The notes below the pieces were generated by a model. It made no database searches. It was not told the DNA's origin and worked only from the letters and a program-made list of their open reading frames with translations. Made by a program: the position numbers and the translations under genes. A stretch of 64,000 nucleotides of DNA, taken from assembly GCF_958298935.1 (NCBI RefSeq), contig NC_084935.1, positions 10,846,501-10,910,500 of the forward strand, read 5' to 3'. Of the stretch, positions 23,221 through 34,800 are shown piece after piece. Origin of the DNA: Phragmites australis. Its lineage: Eukaryota; Streptophyta; Magnoliopsida; Poales; Poaceae. Each line of letters begins with the position of its first letter. The first letter of the stretch is position 1.

Positions 23221-23467
23221 CTCGGGGACTTAAAGACTTAGCTCACAAGATGAAGTGAAGGGTCAAGCAAAAAAGCCAAGTGTATAAGATAGGGCGCATT
23301 GATGAAGATCATGATCATCATATATCCAAATACCCATCCAAAGGTAATGAGGTAATGGTAGCTAGATTTTGGTTCATACTTTTTGAACCATTGTCTTGCC
23401 TACGATTGCATAAGATGGGAAAGGAAAAACCAAGAGAGGTAACAAAACTCGAGTTTACAACTTAACT

Positions 23468-23665
23468 ATGAAAGATGTAGAGGAAGCAAGCGATGTGGCG
23501 GCAAGTATCCTTTCTATTACCTCCCACTACGGAATAGTACTTTTTGATTCTAGTGCATCACATTATTTTATATTAGAGAAATTTGTTGATAAGCATGCCA
23601 TGTATCATAAATTACTTTCAGTAGAAATTGAAGTTGAAACCCCAGTAAGAAAGTGTAGTGAAAAT
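23468..23665 (+). pseudogene. Ty3/gypsy protease fragment
   Basis: The stretch GIVLFDSSASHYFILEKFV aligns with the gypsy retropepsin block VLFDSGASHSFI. The active-site Gly is Ser here (DSS rather than DSG). The reading ends near 23689, where LTR-like sequence begins. Confidence 0.7.
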
Positions 23666-23669
23666 GGTC

Positions 23670-24134
23670 ATTTTAGGGTCTGTATATGATTTTGATGATT
23701 AATGACAATATAGTCAATGGGACTAACATGTTTAACTCGAGCTCCACCCTAGACTAGATATCATTCATGGAGCTTTCCAAGTTTAACTCAGTGAATGTTG
23801 TCCAAACTACCCTAGAAGCACTCCACTAGTCTTCTAGAGCATCTTGGTACCCTTTGTGTTTGAAGGCATCACCGGAGCCTTCGCCGACAGCCTCACGAAG
23901 GCACTGCCGACCAGACCCAGCGGTCTACCGCCGTTATAGCTGGTCTGACTGTCGGGATGGAAACTTAGCCAATTAGTTCCATTTCAGACTCCGTAGTTAG
24001 GAGTCAGACCTCCGTTTGGCCGGTCTAACCACCAGATCCACTCAGAGTCGTTTTCCTATCTGTCCACCCGTGGTCTGACCGCCACCCTACCCCCGGTCTG
24101 ACCGCCAGCCACCTAGATCACAGTACCCTTAGGC
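23670..24134 (+). repeat. Sirevirus-like LTR fragment (5' part)
   Basis: The stretch tgattttgatgattaatgac near 23690 is a widespread start-of-LTR block in grass Sireviruses. It is followed by several GGTCTGACCGCC palindromic repeats (23930-24105). It breaks off at 24134 against a gypsy LTR. A different motif type is seen in the 28981-29385 fragment, so whether the two are halves of one LTR is uncertain. Confidence 0.55.
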
Positions 24135-27100
24135 TGTCTTATCCGATGTTTAAACCTCAGCCCAATCATCTGAGTGTTCTTTTACAAATATTTTCGTAAC
24201 CACGCATCATATGAATTATTTTGTAGCATTTCGTCATACTTATTGCAATGCATTCTACTCTTTTAGTGATCATCAAGCCAGAGACTAGCGAGGTTTCGCG
24301 AGAACGTTTTGTGGGTTGATCCCATTTTGAAGTAGAGCAGCAAGGCAAGCATCTAAGCATATTTCACCTCATAATTTGGATCATATAGAGTCTAAATGAT
24401 AAGTTACTGCTTATGTAAGATATGCATGTTAGAGTTCTAATGTCAGGTTATATGAGAAGAACCTATGTTGATGCATTACCTACTTTGAACTAATGATGAT
24501 CTGTATCCTTGTAACCTAGGTTAACAATGTTGTTATCTAATTTAAAAGTTTTCTCTAATATGCTTAGCAATGCATAGGTCCTCAGTAGAAGTCGAGCAGT
24601 GGTTCAACCATTGTTCGCGAGCTTAGTGCTTATTTATTGTTCACAAAGATAATGATGATATTGGAAAATATGAGTTGTAAGGATGAGACGAGATGTGGGT
24701 TGTAAGACCCCGAACTCGGGATCTCCTATGCCTTTGGTATCACTTCCTTAATCAAGTAGCTGATACGCACAATATAACAGTTGTAATATCGTAGTCAAAC
24801 TTCGTACATAAATTTTAAGATTCAGAGTATAAAAGGTTTACAGACCATATAATATAACAAAAACATGGCCGAACGGCCAACAAAACACAGTGGAAAAGCA
24901 AGGACACATAGCCACAAGCAGCTAGAGTGTGAACGCGACTTTTAAAACTATTGTTCATCCTCGCCTTCACCTCCTGCGAAGTTATCATCGGCTTCCTCAT
25001 CTGAATGACAATAAGAGTGAGTATGGAAGGTACTCAGCAAGCCATATACTACTTCAAGGTGTTGATAGATGTATAAAGGGGGCAATTCAAGGATAAGACT
25101 TTACGGTTTAGTTCTAAGCATACGACAATTTATGTAGCTATCCAATTATATCATCTACGATTGACTTCAAAATAGTTTAAATAGTTCAAAACCAGGTAAC
25201 AATCTATATCTGGGGGTCTTCGGTCCCGAGAGAGGCTACACCTTGCTCTATAGTCCCTATCATCACATTTGGTATACCTCTAGTACCACACAGCTCCTGA
25301 CGGATTGAGCTAGTAACCACATCACACGGACATCTAGTCCACACACTCACTCATCAAGACACACGCACACGGAGTCTAGTCAACATGATTGCTGCTTTCG
25401 CATGTCCATGACCGTGGACATGACTATTCGAATAGGTTTACACTCTATAAAGGTTGTATACTGTACTCACGTGATATGCTCAGCCTCCAACCATTGCAAA
25501 CAGAGGAGCGAATCATACCGAAACACTTTAATCACCTTTTCTGTCGGGCTTTTCTATAAGATTTACCCCCAAGTACTAGTGGTCTTGTACTAAACGTCAG
25601 GTTCCCTTTTTAAGAATTTGTCGGTCTTTGCACATTCAAAAGGAGGGCCACATAGTCACCTGACTGCTCGCTACTCCCAGCCTCCTAGTACGATGCCTAA
25701 CTTAGTTCAGTGAAGAAAAGTTAAGTCCTGCCTATTTATGACGCATGGTTGCACAGGGTGGCTAGGCCTGATGGCGCAATGACTCGGTCCTTAAGTGGAT
25801 GGAGCAGATGGACCATGCCAGGCTACATAGTATTGGGTTGTACAATACTTAGCCCTGCTCGAGTCGAGCTATCTAATTTGCAGGCTGCGAAGTTGGGCCG
25901 GGCCACTGGGGTGAGGCCTTTGGTGGCTGGGTTGACCTGGTAGGCTCGCTACTACCGGGCTGAGCCATGGCCTACTTGGCCAGGCCATGTGGCGTGCGGA
26001 CGAAGAAGGGAGGCAACAGGGAAAGGTCAGGCTGGCGGCGAGTGATTCGACGGAGTTGCACTAATAAGCTCACTGGAGACGTGCTATCGTAGGAGTTCCA
26101 CGACGGGAAGCTCACACCGGTGACCTAGGAGCTACGGGGAACTCAGCTAATGGCTCATTGACGACGGTCGGCAACGGGAGCGACACCAGATGGCGACCGA
26201 AGAAGACAGCGTTGGTGCGAGAAAATTGGGCAGCATCTCCCCTGCACTACGAGGTGCCAACTTGCAAGGAAAAAGGGCCTAGCACCCCTAGGCTTCATGG
26301 CACGATGTCCGAACCACATACACAGAGGCACATGCACACCGGTGGCGAGCATTTGCACGGCGGTGGAAACAAAAGCATGGCTACACGTGGCCACGCGCGA
26401 GAAGAAGGCATGGGGATAGCTACACGCTAACTAGGAGGGTTTGTGAGGGGTCTAGGATGCTCACTGAGAGCAAGAACGTTGACGGGTAGGGTGGCAGCCG
26501 GCGATTCGTGGAAGAGATGACTGCGGTGCGGCTCAGTCGAAGGCTCAGACGACCTCCCGTCGGGCTTCTGGTTGACGGAGAGTGGCATTGGGATGTCGTC
26601 ATCCTCCTGGAGCTCCTTGGCAACATGTGGGTGGTGGACCGGTGATGGCGAGCTGCGGTAGCGAATGGCAATGGTGCAGCGGTGGGGTGGATTGGAAGAA
26701 AGAGGAGAGAGAGAGGACTGGTGGCTTTATTTATAGAGGGAGAGGGTGCAGTGAGGAGGTGCGACGCTTGCGTCATGCGGTCATCGGCAAGACGAGCAAC
26801 GGTGAGGTGGTGAGGTGGCACCCACCTTTATTTCCGCGGCATGGCTGGGCTACGCTGGCCACACGCACAAGCAGCAGAAGTCGTGGGAGTCAGGCTCTCG
26901 GACTGCGGGAGAGAGAGAGAGAGAGGAGAGAGGGGGAAAGGAGCAGGAGAGCGTAGAGCGATGACGAGAGAGGCAAGTGGCTCATGTCAGCCGTCGCGAT
27001 GGCGCGGGATAGCGAGGCGCGGTGACGCAGTGGAGGACGAAGGCAGCGGCGGGGGACCACGGGATAGGCGACACATGGTCGATGCAGCGCACGCGAGCGG

Positions 27101-28980
27101 GCTGACGTGCGTGGGAGCTGGGCTGGTAGCGCGATTGCAGCCCATGCACGAAAGAAGGAAGGGAGAAGGGAGTCGGGCTGGCTAGGCCGTGCAAATGAGG
27201 AATGAGAGGGGAAATAGGCCTAGGGAGAGAGAGAAAAAGGGAAAAGGGAAAAGAAAAAGGGAAATTGGTTTTGGGATGGATTCAAAAGAGATTATTTGAA
27301 TTTGGATTTGAGTTTGGTCTTGGCATAAATTCAAATGGGGATATTTGAATTATGATTTGGATTTGGATCTTGAGATTTTGAGAATGATTTGAATCAAAAT
27401 ATTTGAATTCAAATTGGAATTGAGCTGACTAGAATCTAAGAATAGATCTCAAAATTGAGAGACATTCAATTTCAAATCTCCTCACAAAGAACCATAAAAA
27501 CCATAAACCAATGAATACGAATCAATTTAATGTAGGGATTATTTTGGAAATAATTCTAGTGCATTTTGGAATACCTAGTCAACTTAATATATTTGAATAT
27601 GTATTTTCCCTTGATTTTAGTTGAATTAATTAATCATTAAAAAGTTTTAATTAGAGTGAAATTTGCAATCAATTAACATTTTAAAACTCTGGATGTTACA
27701 TGGGTGGTGGTGTTAGGGGTAGGTCGAGAGAGGAACCCGGATGCCATAGACCGCTTACATCGTTTAAGCATCGACCATTGTTGCAGTTGGCTCTAGCACT
27801 TTCCGTACTAACCACATATCTGATTATAGAAGGATGAGCCGAATACCTCGTGTAGCTATCACCCTTTAGCGTGCACATGTCGGGTGTCGTGGGCATAATA
27901 GGCTTATAGGGGTATCTAGTTTGCTCTGAGAGTAGTTCTAGATGACCCTCGCACCTAGAGACGTATGTTCGAATGATTGGAGCTTACTTGTGAAAGGTTG
28001 ACACGAGTGCCCCCTTGTGTGGGCATGTGTGATCACGCAAGCCGAATGGTTCTCGAGTTGTGTGGGTAAAGATGTACCCCCTATAGGATATAAGAACAAT
28101 TCGAATTGCCGCGCTCTCCGTCATGAGCATGCTTCTATCTATTTGCAGCAGTTGTACAGTACCAATGTAGAATGATGGTATGGCATGTTGGGAAATGGTT
28201 GGTGATGGCTATTGATGAGATAAGATGGTTCTGTTACAGATATGCTTGTGTTATGGATTTCAGAATAGAAGGGTATATGTGGTTAAGTGTAGATGCTCAT
28301 ACTTTTGTGTCAAAATTGATTTTGCATATGAATTTACTTAACCTTGTGGTCGATTCCTTACTAACTCATCTAAATACATAATACTTGGAGTCGGATTATT
28401 ATATGTACCCATTATGAATTAAGTCTTGCGAGTACCTTCGTACCCACGCTGCTTATTTTCTTTTTAGGTGAAGTTAGGTGCTAGCTACTTATCTCCCACC
28501 GAGAGCGGTGTGGTGGTGAGCAGCAGCTATGTTACTCTAATCCCGATTGTTGGTCTTGTGGGCAAATGGCATCACCGGTTTTGTTTCTTTAGTTGTGTTT
28601 TCCACTGTGATGTATATATGTTTACGTTAGATGGAATCTTGTCTTTTGTTAAATGTATCAGTTTATAATCTTTTGAATCCTAGTAAATCTTGATGTTGTG
28701 ATATTCATGTTGTTAAAGGTATGTGTGGGTAATAAATCTTGATGTTGTGACATTCATGTTGTTAAAGGTATGTGTGAGTAATAGTTTTCCTAGGAGTTAC
28801 CAATGCACACATACAATAACTGCCGGAATTGGATTTGGGCTAATCATTGGTTGTTACGATCTTTGTGATGAGATATGGGTTAGCACACGGCATGTCGGAA
28901 GACATGCGTGGGCTAGCTCTCACCTTATCAAATGATAGCACTGGTGATTAATTCAAATACAATTTGGACGGGTCCCCACA
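24135..28980 (+). mobile_element. gypsy-like LTR (family A), interrupted by a second LTR
   Basis: It matches, over long stretches and in opposite orientation, the LTR at 59454-62752. Examples are ctaagcatatttcacct near 24353, gtatctagtttgctc near 27912, and cccattatgaattaagtcttgcgagta near 28408. The 3' end is gggtccccaca. The 5' end TGTCTTATCC is inferred from the partner's TGTCTCATATCC. Without the 3005 bp added by the nested insertion it is about 1.84 kb, so it lacks roughly 1.4 kb present in its partner. Flanks (taggc and gttgc) do not form a clean target duplication. Confidence 0.75.
24701..27700 (-). mobile_element. 3000-bp solo LTR (gypsy-like) with perfect 5-bp target duplication
   Basis: The insert runs from TGTAAGACCC to GGATGTTACA, flanked by TGGGT at 24696-24700 and 27701-27705. 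Family A LTR sequence continues on both sides. Read on the minus strand it begins TGTAACATCC and ends GGGGTCTTACA, the usual grass gypsy form, so minus orientation is inferred. There is no coding domain and no primer-binding site, so it is a solo LTR. Several open stretches between 26150 and 27190 on both strands overlap each other in GC-rich LTR DNA and are not taken as genes. Confidence 0.85.
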
Positions 28981-29385
28981 GTTGCTATTGTTATACATGC
29001 CGGATGGTTTGATATTTGTACTGCTGTAAACGCCGGATCATTCGGTGTTAATAGTCTTTTTGAGCCGTTGGAGCAACGGCTAGTTCGTAAGGTTGAGACT
29101 ATAAATACATCCCCACTCAACCATTTGAGAGTGCTGGAGTCTAGAGAAGCTCATAGACACTTGAGAAGACATCTAAGGCACCAAAATACTAAAAATGATC
29201 ATTCAAGGCAATTAGCAGGGAGTGATTAGTGCTATTAGGCCTAGAAAGAGTTGTTGCTAGGTGTTGATGCCTAGAGAGAGGATTAAGGAGTGATCCTATC
29301 TTTTACCAAGTGGTACGTCGACACCTTGAAATTTTGGTGACTCGCGGCACTGTGAGCCTTATATAAATGAATGATTATAAGTCGG
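28981..29385 (+). repeat. Sirevirus-like LTR fragment with TATA box
   Basis: Contains gccggatggtttg and gccggatcattcggtg repeats, then ctataaatacatcccc near 29100, then the gagagtgctggagtctagag block typical of the transcribed part of Sirevirus LTRs. It stops near 29385, where gypsy integrase begins. Confidence 0.6.
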
Positions 29386-29394
29386 GAAACCACT

Positions 29395-29840
29395 CAAGTT
29401 TAAAATTCATGAAGATGGAATATTTTGGTTTCGCAATTGGTTATCTGTTCAATATGACCAAGAAATAAGAAAGGAAATATTGAAGGAAGCACACTCTAAC
29501 CCTTACACTATTTATCCTGGAAGTACGAAAATGTACAAAGATTTAAAGGGGATATTTTGGTGGAATAACATGAAGAGATATTGACATATTCATTTTTGAA
29601 TGCAATGTATGTCAACACGTAAAAGTTGAGCACCATAAACCCTGTGGTTATTTACAACCTTTAGAAATACCAGTATAGAAATGGAAATAAATTGGTATGG
29701 ATTTTATCATTGGACTTCCTCATACATCAATTAGACATGACTCCATTTGTGTAATTGTCGATACATTTTGAGATTCACTGGGAGTGTCTAGTGAAAGATC
29801 TAGTCATGAAGTCGAATGGTTATTAAAAGAAATAACCTAT
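29395..29840 (+). pseudogene. Ty3/gypsy integrase N-terminal fragment
   Basis: Translation gives REILKEAHSNPYTIYPGSTKMYKD-type sequence, then WWNNMKR, then GYLQPLEIPV and IGMDFIIGLPHTSI. These are the zinc-binding domain and start of the catalytic core of gypsy integrase. The HHCC region is damaged and there are stops near 29583, 29600 and 29770. With the protease piece at 23468 it may be one element whose reverse transcriptase region has been lost. Confidence 0.75.
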
Positions 29841-31867
29841 CTCTTATTTACCTATATGGTGTGGTACGTGCATTAAAAATATCAATTAAGACTGTTCATA
29901 GGAAAGTTGTGATCTCATCGTGGTGGGTCACGATATGATATTAGTGATTTGACAATCTTTGTAGAGTTAATTAAAGAAATGATAGAAAATTGATGTTAGT
30001 ATGAGACAAGCATATTTATGCATCAATGTTACTAGGGATATTATTTGCATGTAATTTTTTTCTTGATTAGTATTTTATACTCATCATTGCCTTCAATGTT
30101 AAACACAGAATCTGAAGGTCATTATCAATACACCGACAACTAGGAGGATGTGCGAGAAATTTTAGTGACACTAATAGTACCATGTTTAATGTTTTGTTTA
30201 CACCAAAATAAGTTTTCTAAGCAGATACTATGTAAATTATGACTTCTCATATAAATAAAGCTTCTACTGGTTATTCTGTAAACCACTAACGCTATGTATA
30301 GGTTCTATTTTTGCCTTAACATGATTATGGTTTTTAATCTATAATTATGTGGTGGATATCGTATGGGCTTGTGTTTGGGGTATAATAGTTATAGTATTGA
30401 TATTGGTAGACAAGGGCCTACGCCCACTGACTAGTCAAGTGTGGATATAGTTGTCGCTTGTCACACTAAGCTCACTGGTTAGTCAAGTGTGGATATAGTT
30501 GTCACTTGTCTACCCTGGTTTTGACTTCGGTCATGCCAGTTCGAGATTCACTAACCAATAGGTGCATAAAGGTCTTGTTGGTTTTGACCATGCCATTCAC
30601 ATCTCGGTATGTGAGACATATAGTGTCAAGCATGTCATTCTATGGGTAAAGTAATGCACTTCAATCAAATAGTCTTGAATGAGATTCACTCTTTACTTCA
30701 GAGTTATGAAGTGATGTCGCAGTAGTAAAGGGAACCGCCACTAGGTTATGTCCTGTGATGTCCAATCCAGTAGATGAATTTGATTAAAACTTGATGTTTT
30801 ACAATCACACTCTTGCGAAAATCATGCACAAAGGTTATCCCTTGTATGACATTGAGAATACAGATAACATTGTGAACCATCCTTGACTCGTAACTCTAAT
30901 GATTGCTATCGCGAAGCTTGATGAGTACCTTCGTGCTAATACATGTAAACCTCCTTGTTATAAAGGGTCAAGAGGTAGATCTGAACAGCGTTTTAACTCG
31001 AAATCGGGAGTGAGGGCTTTGTCGAGCCGAAAGTATGAAACCAGAAGGGAGAAGTCCAACAGGAGACATACTACCCGGAGGAGTACTAGGAAGGTCAACT
31101 CTGATGAGTTGAAGTTTAGAGTGAGAATGATGGAAACTTATCTCGACCCACGAGTTTGGCTGTGTCTGAATGCTATCTTTTGTACCTAATGACACCTAGT
31201 TCTAGAGCTATCTTAAAATATTTCTGTTGACTTCATCTACGTATTTACTATATTGTTTCTACTATATTAATTTCTGTAATTTCTAACTTTGGTAATTTCT
31301 GTTTACTGGAATGATTACCGTAGATATTCCATATAGGACCGTGACTAAAAAACAGATTTTTTTTCTTATTAGCTTATCTTTTATCATAGTATTGACTTTG
31401 TCGTGTAGCCATTTTTTTAAAGTACCAACATAGATACATACATCACAGTCACATCTTACAAAGACACATATGTGTATTTTATACACACTAGAGACATATT
31501 AGAGGACATTACACATGTATGTATCCTACTGGAGACAACCAATCACGGGCGGCTCCACGACAGGACGCACAACCATCGCGCCAGCGGCGCGTTCTCTGTC
31601 GTGTAGCCATCCAGATTCGAGTCCAACAGTTTTTATTTTTCAATCAGTTAACAAAAGCAAACGATCTGCCCAAAAAAATCCCGAAAAAGGCGATTCCAAA
31701 ATGAAATCCGAGTCACCCAGTGGGGCCCACCACCAACCACAGTCCACGGGTGCGCTCATCCGCACGCTCCCCTTCCGCCCGCCTTGTTTCCTTCCCTCTC
31801 CGTGCCCCCAGCACCGCGCCTCCGCCTAACCACCCCTCTCAAAAATCGGCGACTTCCTCCGCGCACG
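29841..31867. other. intergenic, repeat-derived DNA
   Basis: No recognisable gene. A unit of about 50 bp (GGATATAGTTGTCRCTTGTC core) is tandemly duplicated at 30430-30515. The open stretch at 30899-31189 (96 codons, Arg/Lys/Ser-rich) matches no family I know. From about 31550 the sequence is the 5' flank of the next gene. Confidence 0.4.
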
Positions 31868-34800
31868 ATGACCCCTCCGACCCGCCTCCTCTTCCTCTCC
31901 ATCCTCCTCATGGCGTCGCTACGATGCGGTAACCGCCCCGAAACCCTGACTCTCTCTCCCTCTCCCTCCCCCCCGCCCCCACCTTCCCCTGCGACATTGC
32001 AGCATCCACTTTACCAGCTCCCCCCGCTCTCGCCTCACGCGTCTAAGGTTTATCGCTTGATTGGATTGCAGGCGGCGGCAGCGGCGAGGGGTTCTGCTCG
32101 GTGGGGCCGTCGAGCGAGTGCTCCGGGGGGCAGCCGCTCTACTGGAAGGTCACCCACCCCACCCTCGCGCCAGCACACCTCCAAGGTGCGTAATCGCGGA
32201 CCATCTCCGGCCTAGTGGCTGATTTTTGTAATGGCTGGTAGGGCATGTTGCTGCGTTGCGTGGAGCGGCGGTATCACTATCATTAAACGAGGAGTAAAGT
32301 TAAAAAATTTCCAGGTGTTATGGTCATAGTTGCAGACTTTGCAGTAAAACTTGGGCTTTATGTTCTGTCGCACACAAAAACTCAACCCAGTTTTTTGTCA
32401 CTGGAATCCAATCGGTCGTCTAATGATGCCATGCTTTTGTAGGGGTTTTCGGTGGATGACATGACTTTAGTTGAGATATGCTAGTGGCTGCTCGAGAAAT
32501 ATTAGTTCTTATCCTCCACTCTTATGGCTTTTGGGACTCAGAATGCATCATCATTGCACTCTAGCTTTGTGGAATTCCTTGAACTGGATTGATTTAGGTG
32601 ACTGTGGATTTATTAGTGATATGCGAAGAGCTGAGCTTATCTTGCTCCTGCAAAGCATTCTGAATAAGTGGACATTCTTTCTGATTTATGCTTCTATCTG
32701 TACACCTAGAACTAGAATGAAAAGTATGTTTGCTCGACAAATTCTGTGCTGTAATGATTATTTGTTAAGCTAATGCTTGTTGCTTCGATAAAGATGGATT
32801 TGTTAAGCTAATGCTTGTTGCTTCGATAAAGATGGATGCTCCTATTATTCAGTCCTGCTAACTTTGCTTACTTTGATTATTTTGTGGATCTCTAGATTTA
32901 CCTGGCCTCACACGTAGTGTTTACAAGAGGGATCATGCTTTAATAACACCGGAAAGCCACGTATTCAGTCCTTTGCCTGATTGGTACAATATCCTTCCTC
33001 TTATACGTTCTATTCATTCTCTAAAGCCATGCTAATGCCATTCATTTGCCCTCTATTCAGGATTGACACATTAGGAGCATATTTAATCAGCCCAGCTATC
33101 GGCTCCCACTTCACTATGTACTTGGCAAACATGCAAGGTATGCTATTTGTCCCACTTGCAAAAGCATAGAAATATATGATCTCATATACATTTATATCTT
33201 GCTAAACTCATACCACAAAATACTGCACCCAGTAATATAAGCATTTTGTGGTCCAACATGGTCATGTAGCAACATGTCGATATAATCTGATTTATAATTA
33301 TTCAACAAGTTCACACTGAGCTTCAAATATGGTTATCAACTTCTATGAAGCTAGATTTTGTTCTTTTACCAAACTATTGGAGTAGTTAGCAATAAGTTGA
33401 ATATTTTGTTCACCCAGGCCAGGGGTGTGCACAACATTTTTGCATCTAGATCTAGAGTTGTTACTTGTTAGTGTAATGACACATTCTTAAATATTGTTTT
33501 GTGGAATGCAGATGGATCAAAATCAGCCCTGCCACCGAAAGATGTTGAAAGGTTGATTCCGTATCTCTCACTAGTCAGAATAGCAGCCATGCATACTTGA
33601 AGTTATTACCATTTTCAATATTACAAGAAATGGATCACTCTTAGCCCATAAGTGCCGCAATGTAATGCACACTAAGTTTAATAACTCGTTTGTCACCGTC
33701 ATGCTCTATTTCCGATTGGGTATTATCACCATTCCATTAATTAATGAGATTTCCTCTACCCCTATTGTGAACTATTTCCAGGCTTGTTTTTGTACTGCAA
33801 GGGAGCATTTCATTGTCTGTGGGGAGTGGAACTACCCATTCTCTGTTGGTAAGACTAATAAAAAAATTAGTGTTTTCTTTTTTTCCCCTTTGTACTTTTA
33901 ATCAAAGTGATTCTGTGTTTCCCTATACTCTACCTTTGTACATAACTCTCGAAGCATTTGGAGTTTAAAGAATGGTAATTCCATGACATGCTGGATTCCT
34001 AAGGACATCGATTTTGGTTTATTTATGCATAACTTCATGCCGCACTTGTTACTCCCATGAAGATGATATTAGTTGATTTGTCATAAAAATACTTGTCATG
34101 CAGCACACTTGTTACTCGCATGCAGCACTTGTTAGTCCCATCAGGGCAGCCTCATTCAGCTTTAGTCCACAATTTTGTTTCCTTGGAGCTTCTGCATCTG
34201 AAAAATGTTACTCAAGCTTTCGTGATCAATTATACTTGCTACTACTAAGGAAGAGTATTCGACCATCATCAGCCAATATACCATTATAGTATAATGTGAC
34301 AACGTGATACAGCATTGGTCCAGTGGGGTCATGTATCTGGATTTATCTACTCCTGTTTTGGTTGTTATTTTGGCATAGTATTTAATTAGTAAAAATGTGT
34401 AATAAATCTTAAAAATATCCAGCTACTGAAATCCGAGGTTGATGTTAAACTATCAGTTCTATAAGAGATAAATTTCACAAAATTATACATGATAAACAGG
34501 GACGGCATGCAAAATTGTACAATATACAAATTCAACGTAGTTTTCATAATTTGGCATATCTGCGAATGAGTGAAACTAAGCCTATTGAATTTGCATTTCG
34601 CCTGCAGTAAACAATATAGTTATTTTCATAATATTGATTTTTTAAAAACCTTGTTCCTTGTTTGCCTACTCTATAGAAGTAGTGCTTGTTCTGTACTAAT
34701 GTGGCTTTCTAAATCCTTTATGATGAGTGCAGGTTGACTCTTATGCCTATCTTCCTGCAAACATGAAGCATTCTATGATCTCAGATGAATTGACCACTCT

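Noticed and set aside
26155..27194. Several overlapping frames of 80-130 codons on both strands
   Set aside because: They lie inside the 24701-27700 solo LTR, overlap each other and show no conserved motif.
31784..32215. 143-codon frame starting upstream of UGLYAH
   Set aside because: It reads through intron 1. The ATG at 31868 gives a proper signal peptide and joins exon 2 in the family frame.
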